A stretch of DNA of 64,000 nt, taken from contig NZ_CP066831.1 of assembly GCF_016598615.1 (NCBI RefSeq), positions 6,014,001 to 6,078,000 on the forward strand, given 5' to 3'. Positions 1-8,098 of the stretch are shown piece by piece. The notes beneath the pieces were generated by a model. That model saw nothing but the letters and a program-made list of their open reading frames with translations. It ran no database searches and had not been told where the DNA came from. Both the position numbers and the translations under genes were made by a program. Within the stretch, counting starts at the first letter, position 1, and every line of letters starts with the position of its first letter. The stretch comes from Streptomyces liliifuscus. GTDB taxonomy: Bacteria; Actinomycetota; Actinomycetes; Streptomycetales; Streptomycetaceae.

Positions 1-3000
1 AACCTCTCCGGCGGCCGGGTCGGCATCGGCTGCGCCACCGGCTGGCACGCGCAGGACTTCGCCCTCCACCCGGACCGCTTCGCCCGCCGCAAGGAGATCG
101 GCTTCGCCCATCTCGACGACGTACGGACGCTGTGGGGCGGCGGCACGCTGTCGCGGCGGACCGGGGACGGCGGGGAGACCGCGGTACGCATCCACCCGCG
201 CCCGGTGCAGGACATGCCGCCCATGTTCCTCGCCACCTCGGGACGGCGTGAGTCGTACGAGGAGGCCGCGCGGCGCGGTCTCGGCATCGTCACCAACCTG
301 ATGAACCAGACGGTCGCCGAACTCGCCGAGAACATCGGCCACTACCGCAAGGCCCGCGAGCAGCACGGTCTCGACCCCGACACCGGCCGGGTGACCGTAC
401 TCCTGCACACCTACCTCGGCGACGACCACGCGACGGCGCGTGCCCAGGCGCTGGAGCCGATGACCCGCTATCTGCGCTCCTCGCTGCAGATGCGCTCCGC
501 GGCAAGAACGCTGGGCACGCTGGGCGGCGATCCTCGGGACGTGGCCACGGCGAGCGAGGAGGACCTGGAGTACCTCTTCCGCCGGGCGTACGACGGGTAC
601 TGCGACGAGCGGGCCCTGATCGGTACGCCGGAGACCTGCGCGCCCGTGGTGGACGCGCTGTACGAGGCGGGCGTCGACGAGATCGCCGCCCTAGTCGACT
701 TCGGCATGCCCGCCGACCTGATGCGCTCCGGGCTCGAACACCTCGACGCGCTGCGCGAGCGCCACCAGGACGCGTCTGGGTCCGCGGCTTCTCCGGGCAC
801 CGATGTCTCCGCGCCCGCGACCGACGCCCAGCGCCGGATCTGGCTCGCCTCCCAGCTCATCGGCGACCCGGCCGCGTACAACGAGATCCAGGCGGTGCGG
901 CTGCGCGGCCCGCTGGACGGGGAGGCGCTGGCCGCCGCGGTCGACGGGCTGGTCGAACGGCACGCCGGCCTGCGGACGGTGTTCCGCCCGGGCGGTGGCG
1001 ACGAGACCGTACGGCAGGTCGTACGGCAGGGGATGCGCGTTCCGTTGCGGGTGACCGACGCCCGGGAGCAGTTGACCGATGCCCGGGGGCAGGTGACCGA
1101 TGTCCAGGGGCCGGAGGCCGTCGCGGCTGACGAAGCCGTCGCGGCCGTGCTGCGGGAAGAGAGTTCGCGGCCGTACGACCTCGCCGAGGGGCCGCTGTTC
1201 ACCCCACGGCTTCTGACGCTCGCCGACGACGACCATGTGCTCGTACTCGGGCTGCACCACATCATCACCGACGCCCACTCGGCCACAATCCTCGCGGCCG
1301 ACCTGGAGGAGCTCTACAAGGCCGCGGTCGAGGGCCGCCCCGCGCGGTTCGCGGCGCCCGCGGGGAGCACGGTCGGTGCCGCCGAACCCGACCGGGACCC
1401 GGCCGACCTGGAGTGGTGGCGGCACTACCTCGACCCGCTGCCACCGGTGCCCGCGCTGCCCACCCGGCGCCCGCGCGGCCGTCGTGTGGCGGGCGGCGGG
1501 GCCGCCGCCGAGATCCGCCTGGACGGCGTTCGCACGTCGGCGCTGCAGGAGTGGAGCGGCCGGCAGGGCGTCACGCTCTTCGCCACGCTCCTCACCGCCT
1601 GGCAGTTGGTGCTGCGCGAGCGCTCGGGCCAGGACGAGTTCGTCGTGGGCTCGACCTTCGGGCGGCGCACTCCGGAGACCACCGGCACGGTGGGATTCCA
1701 TGTCGCGCTCCTTCCGCTGCGGGCCTCGCTGACGGAGTCGACACCGCTGACCGATGCCGTACGGGCCACCAGGGACGCGCTGTTCGCGGCGGACGCCCAT
1801 CAACATGTGGACCTGGACGCGCTCCTCGCCGCCGTTAACCCCGACCCCGGCAACCCGCGCCCCCTCATCACCGTCTCGGCGGACCTGGACACCGCTCCGC
1901 TGGCCGGGATCCGGCTGCCCGGGCTGTACGCCGAGGAGATCGACGGCGGCTCCGAATCGGCGCCGCTGGAAATGGGGTTGATGGCCGTCCGCACCGGGTC
2001 CGGGCTGCGGCTGCGCATCCGCTACGACGCCGATCTCTTCGACGCGGCGACGGTACGGGACTGTCTGGGCGACCTCGACCGGATCCTGGGTGCCATGGTG
2101 TCGGGCGGTGCGGTGCTGGTGCGGGACACCGCCGTGCGGCCGAGGACCGTGGACGTGACCATGTCCGCCCCGTCGGCCCCTTCCGTCCTGGAGACACTCC
2201 GTACCGTCTGGAAGTCGGTCCTCGACGTCGACGACGTGGCGGACGACTCCAACTTCTTCGATCTCAGCGGCAATTCGATCGCGGCGATCAGGCTCGTCAA
2301 CCGCGTACGCGACGCGTTGCACGTGGACATCGGCCTTGCGGACTTCTTCGCGGACGCGACCTTGGGCGCGATGGCACGCCAACTCGGCGGCGGCCCTCAA
2401 GCGCCCGCCCACACCATCGCCCCCGAGCCTCCGCCCGCCCACGCTCCCGCCCCCGAGCCCCCGCCCGCCCCCTCCGACCACGCCGAGCTCGTCGACCGCG
2501 CCCCCGCCAGTGACCAGCAGAACCGGATGATCGCGGGCCACTACGCCGTGCCCCAGGCGCAGGTCTGGAACGTGCCGACCCGGATCCGTTTCCGGGGCGC
2601 CCTGGACCCGGACGCCCTGCGCTCGGCCCTCGCCGAACTGATCGAGCGCCACCACTCGTTGCGTACGCGCTTCGTGCGGGAAGCCGGAGCCGGAGCCGGG
2701 ACCGGAGCCGGAGCCGGAGCCGGCGAAGGAGTCTGGTGGCAGGAAGTGGTCGCCGCACCCCCGCTGCGGCTGCAGATCGACGACCTCACCCGGCTCGAAC
2801 CCGGGAAGCGTGCCGCCCGCGTCGACAAGGTGTGCCGGGCGATGGCCGCAGCACCCGTCGACCTCACCCGCCCGACGCTGCCCCGGCTGAGGCTGCTGCG
2901 GGTCGAGCGCGACGAGTGGGTGCTGATGTTCGTCATGCACCACATCTGTGCCGACGGCTGGGCCCACTCCGTGCTGCTGGCGGAGCTGGCCGCGCTCTAC

Positions 3001-3888
3001 ACGGCGGCCGCGGCCGGTACCGCGCACACACTCGAAGCGCCCCCGGTCCAGGCCACGCACTACGCCCGCCGTCAGCTGGAGACGAAGGACCCGTCCGCCG
3101 ATGACCGGCGGGCCGCACACTGCGCCGCCTATCTGAAGGGGGTGCCGTGCCGGCTCGACACCCCGACCGACCGCCCCAGACCCGAGCGGCTGAGCGGCGA
3201 CGGCGGCACGGCACGCGGTTCCGCCTCCGGTGAACTCCGCGCGGCCATGGAGAAGTTGGCGGCCGACCGGCATGTGACGCCGTTCGCGGTCGCGGCCGCC
3301 GCGCTCGGCATCCACCTCGCCCGGCTCTCCGGGGAGCGGGACGTCCTGCTCAGCGTCCCGTACGCCAACCGCGAGGACCTGGACTGCGAGTCGCTCGTGT
3401 CGGTGACCTCCACGGCCGTCCTGGTCCGGGTGCGGATCGACCCGGCCGAGACCGTCGCCGAGCTGGTCACCCGTACCGGCGCGGGCGCCCTCGGAATCAT
3501 GGCGAATGTGCTGCCCACCGCCCGCATCCTCCAGGCGATGCGCGACGCGGGGGCGACCGAGGTTCCCGACCGGGTGCCGAACGGCCTCGCCTTCCAGAAC
3601 TACGCCGACTCCGACATCGGGATCCCCGGCCTCGACGTCGAAGTGGAGGACGTGGCTCCGCCGGTCGCCAGGGCCGAACTCGTCTTCGGTCTCGCGCCGC
3701 GTCGTGATCCGGACCTCGGCTACCGGACCTTCCTCGAGTATTCGGCCGATCTCTGGGATCGGGAATCGGCCGAAGACCTGCTCGCCGAGTACGTCTCGAT
3801 GATCGGAGACTTGTGCGCGCAGCCCGACCGTCCGGTCGCCGCACTGCTCGACACGCACACAACGCCCCGGAAGGCGGACGCCGAATGA
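1..3888 (+). CDS. NRPS: luciferase-like monooxygenase - C - PCP - C (5' truncated)
   Basis: The reading frame is open from base 1, so the true start lies upstream; 1295 residues are visible. Roughly residues 1-255 match the flavin-dependent luciferase-like monooxygenase domain embedded in some NRPS/PKS proteins (MupA/Atu3671 type). A condensation domain follows, with HHIITDA at 419-425. A carrier protein comes next (LSGNS, phosphopantetheine Ser759), then a Pro/Ala-rich linker and a second condensation domain with canonical HHICADG at 980-986. The protein stops straight after C2, so it depends on a partner for the next module, probably the A-PCP protein at 6051. No adenylation domain precedes the PCP in the visible part. 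The stop overlaps the next start (ATGA), which implies one operon. Domain calls are firm; the product is unknown. Confidence 0.92.
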   Translation, partial: NLSGGRVGIGCATGWHAQDFALHPDRFARRKEIGFAHLDDVRTLWGGGTLSRRTGDGGETAVRIHPRPVQDMPPMFLATSGRRESYEEAARRGLGIVTNLMNQTVAELAENIGHYRKAREQHGLDPDTGRVTVLLHTYLGDDHATARAQALEPMTRYLRSSLQMRSAARTLGTLGGDPRDVATASEEDLEYLFRRAYDGYCDERALIGTPETCAPVVDALYEAGVDEIAALVDFGMPADLMRSGLEHLDALRERHQDASGSAASPGTDVSAPATDAQRRIWLASQLIGDPAAYNEIQAVRLRGPLDGEALAAAVDGLVERHAGLRTVFRPGGGDETVRQVVRQGMRVPLRVTDAREQLTDARGQVTDVQGPEAVAADEAVAAVLREESSRPYDLAEGPLFTPRLLTLADDDHVLVLGLHHIITDAHSATILAADLEELYKAAVEGRPARFAAPAGSTVGAAEPDRDPADLEWWRHYLDPLPPVPALPTRRPRGRRVAGGGAAAEIRLDGVRTSALQEWSGRQGVTLFATLLTAWQLVLRERSGQDEFVVGSTFGRRTPETTGTVGFHVALLPLRASLTESTPLTDAVRATRDALFAADAHQHVDLDALLAAVNPDPGNPRPLITVSADLDTAPLAGIRLPGLYAEEIDGGSESAPLEMGLMAVRTGSGLRLRIRYDADLFDAATVRDCLGDLDRILGAMVSGGAVLVRDTAVRPRTVDVTMSAPSAPSVLETLRTVWKSVLDVDDVADDSNFFDLSGNSIAAIRLVNRVRDALHVDIGLADFFADATLGAMARQLGGGPQAPAHTIAPEPPPAHAPAPEPPPAPSDHAELVDRAPASDQQNRMIAGHYAVPQAQVWNVPTRIRFRGALDPDALRSALAELIERHHSLRTRFVREAGAGAGTGAGAGAGEGVWWQEVVAAPPLRLQIDDLTRLEPGKRAARVDKVCRAMAAAPVDLTRPTLPRLRLLRVERDEWVLMFVMHHICADGWAHSVLLAELAALYTAAAAGTAHTLEAPPVQATHYARRQLETKDPSADDRRAAHCAAYLKGVPCRLDTPTDRPRPERLSGDGGTARGSASGELRAAMEKLAADRHVTPFAVAAAALGIHLARLSGERDVLLSVPYANREDLDCESLVSVTSTAVLVRVRIDPAETVAELVTRTGAGALGIMANVLPTARILQAMRDAGATEVPDRVPNGLAFQNYADSDIGIPGLDVEVEDVAPPVARAELVFGLAPRRDPDLGYRTFLEYSADLWDRESAEDLLAEYVSMIGDLCAQPDRPVAALLDTHTTPRKADAE

Positions 3889-5189
3889 CCCTGGCCACCG
3901 ACCCCAGCCACACCGAGGACCTGCTCGCCTTCCTCCAGGGCAGCTCCTCGCCCTACCACGCCGTGTCCCAGGCGGCGCGCCGCCTGGAGAAGGCGGGCTT
4001 CACGGAGCTGAGCGAGACCGAGGAGTGGACGGGGCGCAGCGGCGGCTGTTTCGTCGCCCGCGGCGGTGCGCTCATCGCCTGGTACGTCCCCGAGGGCGCG
4101 CCTGCCCACACCCCCTTCCGGATCGTCGGCGCGCACACCGACTCGCCCAACCTGCGGGTCAAGCCGAGGCCCGACACCGGTTCCGCGGGGTGGCGGCAGG
4201 TCGCCGTGGAGATCTACGGAGGCGTCCCGCTCAACACCTGGCTCGACCGGGACCTGGGCATCTCGGGGCGTCTCACGCTGCGCGACGGCAGCTCCACCCT
4301 CGTCAAGGTCGACGAACCGCTGTTCCGCGTACCGCAGTTGGCCATCCACCTGGACCGCTCGGTCAACGAGTCCATGGCCCTGGACCGCCAGCGCCAGACA
4401 CAGCCGATCTGGTCCCTCGGCAGACCGGAACAGGGCGCGCTGCTGCGCCGGATCGCGTACGAGGCGGATCTGGAGCCCACCGAGATCCTCGGCTGGGACC
4501 TGATGCTGCACGACATCCAGGCGCCCGGACACCTGGGCGCGGAGCGGGAGTTCCTGGTGTCGTCGCGTCTGGACAACCTGGTGTCCGTGCACGCGGGCGT
4601 CACCGCGCTGACGGCGGCGACCGAGGCCTGGGCGAAGGACGCCGGCGCCGAGTCGTTCCGGGTTCCGGTGCTCGCCGCCTTCGACCACGAGGAGGTCGGC
4701 AGCGGCTCCGAGACCGGCGCCCAGAGCCCGCTCCTTGAACGCGTACTGAACCGCTCGGTGGGCGCCCGCGGCGGCAGCGGCGAGGACTGGTCGCGGGCGC
4801 TGGCGGGCGCGCTCTGCGTCTCGGCCGACATGTCCCACGCGGTCCACCCCAACTACAGCGAGCGGCACGACCCGGACAACCACCCGCTGCCCAACGGCGG
4901 ACCCGTGGTGAAGGTCAACGTCAACCAGCGGTACGCCACCGACGGCACCGGCCTCGCCGCGTTCGCGGCCGCCTGCGAGCGGGCCGGGGTGCCGTTGCAG
5001 CGGTTCGTGTCCAACAACGCCATGCCCTGCGGGACTTCGATCGGGCCGATCACCGCGGCCCGGCTGGGCGTGACGACGGTCGACGTGGGCGTGCCCGGTC
5101 TGTCCATGCACTCCGCCCGGGAACTCGTCGGGGCCAGGGACCCCGGCCATCTGGCGCAGGCGCTCGCCGAGTTCGTCACGACGAGCTGA
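3885..5189 (+). CDS. M18 family aspartyl aminopeptidase
   Basis: 434 residues, the usual size for M18 dinuclear-zinc aminopeptidases, which remove N-terminal acidic residues from peptides. All family landmarks are present: GAHTDSPNLRVKP (first zinc ligand His plus Asp), DHEEVGSGSETG (catalytic and metal Glu), SADMSHAVHPNY (Asp ligand), MPCGTSIGPI and GVPGLSMHSARE (last His ligand). The ATG at 3885 overlaps the NRPS stop by ATGA, so the gene is translationally coupled to the NRPS. M18 enzymes are normally housekeeping. Here the gene may simply have been captured, or it may trim an acidic residue from a peptide precursor; that role is inference. A 45-bp gap separates it from the thioesterase gene. 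Confidence 0.95.
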   Translation: MTLATDPSHTEDLLAFLQGSSSPYHAVSQAARRLEKAGFTELSETEEWTGRSGGCFVARGGALIAWYVPEGAPAHTPFRIVGAHTDSPNLRVKPRPDTGSAGWRQVAVEIYGGVPLNTWLDRDLGISGRLTLRDGSSTLVKVDEPLFRVPQLAIHLDRSVNESMALDRQRQTQPIWSLGRPEQGALLRRIAYEADLEPTEILGWDLMLHDIQAPGHLGAEREFLVSSRLDNLVSVHAGVTALTAATEAWAKDAGAESFRVPVLAAFDHEEVGSGSETGAQSPLLERVLNRSVGARGGSGEDWSRALAGALCVSADMSHAVHPNYSERHDPDNHPLPNGGPVVKVNVNQRYATDGTGLAAFAAACERAGVPLQRFVSNNAMPCGTSIGPITAARLGVTTVDVGVPGLSMHSARELVGARDPGHLAQALAEFVTTS

Positions 5190-5234
5190 GAGCGGGACCC
5201 GCACCACACCCGCATCAGGTACCGAGGACCAACC

Positions 5235-6017
5235 ATGGAGAGTGACAGAACGTTGCCGGCAAAGACCTTCGCCCTCAAGGGCGCCGACCCGCAGGACGCC
5301 TCGTTGCGCGTGCTGATCGTTCCGCACGCCGGCGCCGGCGCGGCGAGCGGCCAGGGCTTCGCGGAGCACGCGCCGGCCGACTGGCTGGTGGCCACGGCCC
5401 GGCTGCCCGGCAGGGAGACGCGTATCCGGGAGAGCGTTCCGGGACTGCCCGGTCTGGTCGACGACGTCGTGGCCACGGCCCGTGCGCTGCCCGGCACCGC
5501 CCCCCTGCTCGTCGTCGGGGTGTGCTTCGGGGCGATCGTCGGCCTGGAAGCCGTGCGCGCACTCCAGCGGGACGACAGTGTCCGCGTCGCCGGCATGGTG
5601 GCCGTCTCGCAGTGGGCGGTGACCGAGAAGCCCGATCCCGAGCGCCGGTTGCTGCGCGACACGGACGACACCGACGACGTACTGGCGATCCTCGACGGGT
5701 TCGGCGGAGTCCCGGAGAGGCTCGCCGCCAACGAGCAGATGCTCAAGCTGGTGCTGCCGACGATCGTGGCGGACATCCGTGCCGTCGAGGACTACTCGTC
5801 GGGCCCCGACCCCCTTCTCCGGTGTCCGCTCCTGACCGTGTTCGGGGACGAGGACCCGCTGTGCCCGGAGGAACGGACCGCCGACTGGGCCCTGTTCGGC
5901 GAGAACACCCGCACTGTCTGGCTGCCGGGCGGACACATGCTGCTGACGGACAGTCCCGCCCTCGTGGTGGACGCCCTCGTCGGCAATCTCGACCAGTTCG
6001 CGGCAGAACAGTCCTAG
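5235..6017 (+). CDS. Type II thioesterase with Cys nucleophile
   Basis: 260 residues with the alpha/beta-hydrolase layout of editing type II thioesterases: PHAGAGA near residue 30 (oxyanion strand), nucleophile elbow VGVCFGA, acid region FGDEDP (Asp205/207) and GGHMLL with His234. TEII proteins clear misacylated carrier proteins in NRPS/PKS systems. The unusual point is Cys97 where the family has Ser (GxSxG becomes GxCxG); the Asp and His are kept, so the enzyme is probably active but with thiol chemistry. The ATG is preceded by a purine-rich GAGGA about 8 nt upstream. It lies between the aminopeptidase and the A-PCP gene in the same operon. The alternative is a release enzyme acting in trans, since no TE domain is seen on either NRPS protein. 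Confidence 0.9.
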   Translation: MESDRTLPAKTFALKGADPQDASLRVLIVPHAGAGAASGQGFAEHAPADWLVATARLPGRETRIRESVPGLPGLVDDVVATARALPGTAPLLVVGVCFGAIVGLEAVRALQRDDSVRVAGMVAVSQWAVTEKPDPERRLLRDTDDTDDVLAILDGFGGVPERLAANEQMLKLVLPTIVADIRAVEDYSSGPDPLLRCPLLTVFGDEDPLCPEERTADWALFGENTRTVWLPGGHMLLTDSPALVVDALVGNLDQFAAEQS

Positions 6018-6050
6018 CCCGCCCACCCGGCCGAACCGAGGTTGACCTCC

Positions 6051-7967
6051 ATGACGACCGTGCAGGCCCCCGCCGACCGCCCGTCGACCGATGCGGACCA
6101 CCGGCTCGACGCGCTCCTGCTCGAACGGTGGGAGCGTGATCCCGCACTTCCCGCGATCGTCTCCGGCGAGACCGCCCTCACCATGGGCGAGTTGAGGGAA
6201 CGGGTCCTGCGGACCGCGGCGGCCCTTCGCGCGCACGGCGTACGGGCCGGTGACCGCGTCGTGATCCACCACGAGCGCTCCGTCGAGTTCGTGGTGGCCG
6301 TGCTGGGCGCCATGTTCGCGGGCGCCGCCCACGCGGCACTCGGCGTGGACGACCCGCCGCGGCGCATCCTGCGGTCCGTCCAGGACTGCGCGCCCCGGGC
6401 CGTGCTCACCGAATCCGCGCTGCGCGACCGTTTCTCGGACGTACCCGGCCTGTCGGACCTGGTCGTCCTGACGGACGAGGAGTGCGCCACGTACGCGCCG
6501 ACGCCCGAATCCGTACAAGGGGACGTGGACGTACGGGGGGACGCGTCCGCGGACGACCCCGTCGCCGTCATCCACACCTCGGGATCCACCGGCCGCCCCA
6601 AGGCCTCGCTGATCAGTCACCGCGCTCTCGTCTCACGGATCAGGGCCCTGCAGACCACGCACCGCATGGACGAGCGCGACCGGATGATCCACCACACGGT
6701 GTGCACGTTCGACATGCATCTCGGCGAGCTGTACTGGCCGTTGCTCGCCGGCGCCACCGTCGTCGTCGCGGCCCCGGGCCGCCATCGCGACGCGGACCAT
6801 CTCGCGGACCTCATACGCGACCAGGGGATCACGACGGTCTACTTCGGCGTGTCCCAGCTCGAACTCTTCCTGCTGACCCGCGATCCCGCCGAGCGGTACG
6901 ACGGACTGCGGCAGGTGCTCACCGGCGGCGAACCGCTCGGTCCCGACCTGGTCAGGCGCTTCCACTCGCGCTCCACCGCCTCCCTCACCAATATCTACGG
7001 GCCCAGCGAGTGCACGATCTACTGCACGGCCTGGGTGCTGCCGCGCGATCCCGACCTGGACACCGTGCTCATCGGCCCCGCCATCCAGGACACCGAACTG
7101 TGGATCCTCGACGAGAAGGGCGCTCCGGTCGCCGAAGGGGAAACCGGCGAGCTCTACATCGGCGGCGCCGGCGTCGCCCTCGGCTATCTGAACCGGCCCG
7201 AACTCACCGCCGAGCGTTTCCTCGGCGCCGAGCGTTTTCCCAACGCCCCCGCTGTGAGCCCGGACAGCCGCTTCTACCGTTCCGGCGACCTGGTCAGGGC
7301 GCGGCCGGGCGGTGTGCTGGAGTTCCTCGGCCGGGCCGACCGGCAGGTGAAGATCCGGGGCATCCGCATCGAGCCCGGCGAGATCGAGGAGACCGCCAAG
7401 CGCTGTACGGGAGTCCGGCAGGCGGCGGTCGTGGCGCACGGCTCGGGTGCCGAGAAGCGGCTCGCCGCGTTCGTGGTGCCCGAGAAGGGCGTGGCATCGG
7501 ACAGCCTGCCGTCGTCCGTGCGCGAGGCGCTGCGGACCTGGCTACCGCCGTACATGGTGCCCTCGGCCATCGAGGTGACGGACGAGCTGCCGCTGACGCC
7601 GAACGGCAAGCTGGACCGCCGTCTCCTGGAGGCCCGGGCGGCACAGCGGTCGGCCGAACCCGCGCCCGCGCGGGCCGTACACCGGGCGCCCGCCGACACC
7701 CCCGCCGACACGTCCGTGGACGCGGAACCGGATGTGGAGAGCGTCGTGTCCGAGGTGTGGTGCGAGGTCCTCCAGGTCTCCGCCGTGGGCCGGGACGACG
7801 ACTTCTTCGACCTGGGCGGCGATTCCTTCAAGGTGCTCCGCGTCGTCGAGACCCTCCGGGAACGGCTGCGGGCGGACATCCCCCTGGCGGCGCTGCTGCT
7901 GGAGCCGACGGCCGCCGACTTCAGCGAGGAACTGCGCCGCATCATGGCGCACGGGCCCACGGACTGA
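6051..7967 (+). CDS. Stand-alone NRPS adenylation-PCP protein
   Basis: 638 residues. The adenylation core motifs are all present: HTSGSTGRPK (A3), NIYGPSEC (A5), GELYIGGAGVALGY (A6), YRSGDL (A7), GRADRQVKIRGIRIEPGEIE (A8) and PNGKLDRR (A10 Lys). A PCP follows with LGGDSFK, phosphopantetheine Ser592. Aligning by hand to GrsA gives a pocket of roughly D-M-G-Y-L-G-I-I-Y-K. The leading Asp fits an alpha-amino acid, but I cannot name it. There is no C, TE or reductase domain. The ATG at 6051 was chosen because GAGG sits 9 nt upstream; an in-frame TTG at 6042 is less likely. It probably supplies the activated residue to the terminal C domain of the upstream NRPS. Confidence 0.93.
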   Translation: MTTVQAPADRPSTDADHRLDALLLERWERDPALPAIVSGETALTMGELRERVLRTAAALRAHGVRAGDRVVIHHERSVEFVVAVLGAMFAGAAHAALGVDDPPRRILRSVQDCAPRAVLTESALRDRFSDVPGLSDLVVLTDEECATYAPTPESVQGDVDVRGDASADDPVAVIHTSGSTGRPKASLISHRALVSRIRALQTTHRMDERDRMIHHTVCTFDMHLGELYWPLLAGATVVVAAPGRHRDADHLADLIRDQGITTVYFGVSQLELFLLTRDPAERYDGLRQVLTGGEPLGPDLVRRFHSRSTASLTNIYGPSECTIYCTAWVLPRDPDLDTVLIGPAIQDTELWILDEKGAPVAEGETGELYIGGAGVALGYLNRPELTAERFLGAERFPNAPAVSPDSRFYRSGDLVRARPGGVLEFLGRADRQVKIRGIRIEPGEIEETAKRCTGVRQAAVVAHGSGAEKRLAAFVVPEKGVASDSLPSSVREALRTWLPPYMVPSAIEVTDELPLTPNGKLDRRLLEARAAQRSAEPAPARAVHRAPADTPADTSVDAEPDVESVVSEVWCEVLQVSAVGRDDDFFDLGGDSFKVLRVVETLRERLRADIPLAALLLEPTAADFSEELRRIMAHGPTD

Positions 7968-8006
7968 ACCCGGGAGCCCGGGGAGACCAGGGAGTCCGGG
8001 CGTCCA

Positions 8007-8054
8007 GGGAGTTCCGGGAGCGCGAAACGGGGGCCCGGAACTCCCGGGCCCCCG
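8007..8054. terminator. Overlapping hairpins between convergent genes
   Basis: Two stems share bases. A 12-bp stem pairs 8007-8018 with 8034-8045, and an 11-bp GC-only stem pairs 8028-8038 with 8044-8054. Only one can form at a time. It lies between the convergent A-PCP and hydrolase genes and probably serves as a bidirectional terminator. Confidence 0.6.
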
Positions 8055-8098
8055 CGTCTCGTTCCGTACGGAGCTGCTACTTGGCTGCTACTGCGCTG

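Noticed and set aside
691..3858. 1055-codon open frame on the minus strand opposite the NRPS
   Set aside because: Antisense shadow in high-GC DNA: composition is Arg/Gly/Pro-rich, no domains, and the plus strand encodes clear NRPS motifs.
3720..6620. 966-codon minus-strand frame
   Set aside because: Spans M18, TEII and A-PCP genes on the other strand and has no recognisable motif.
6051..7967. Assigning an amino-acid substrate to the A domain
   Set aside because: My hand alignment gives D-M-G-Y-L-G-I-I-Y-K, but I have no reliable match; NRPSpredictor or adenylation assay is needed.
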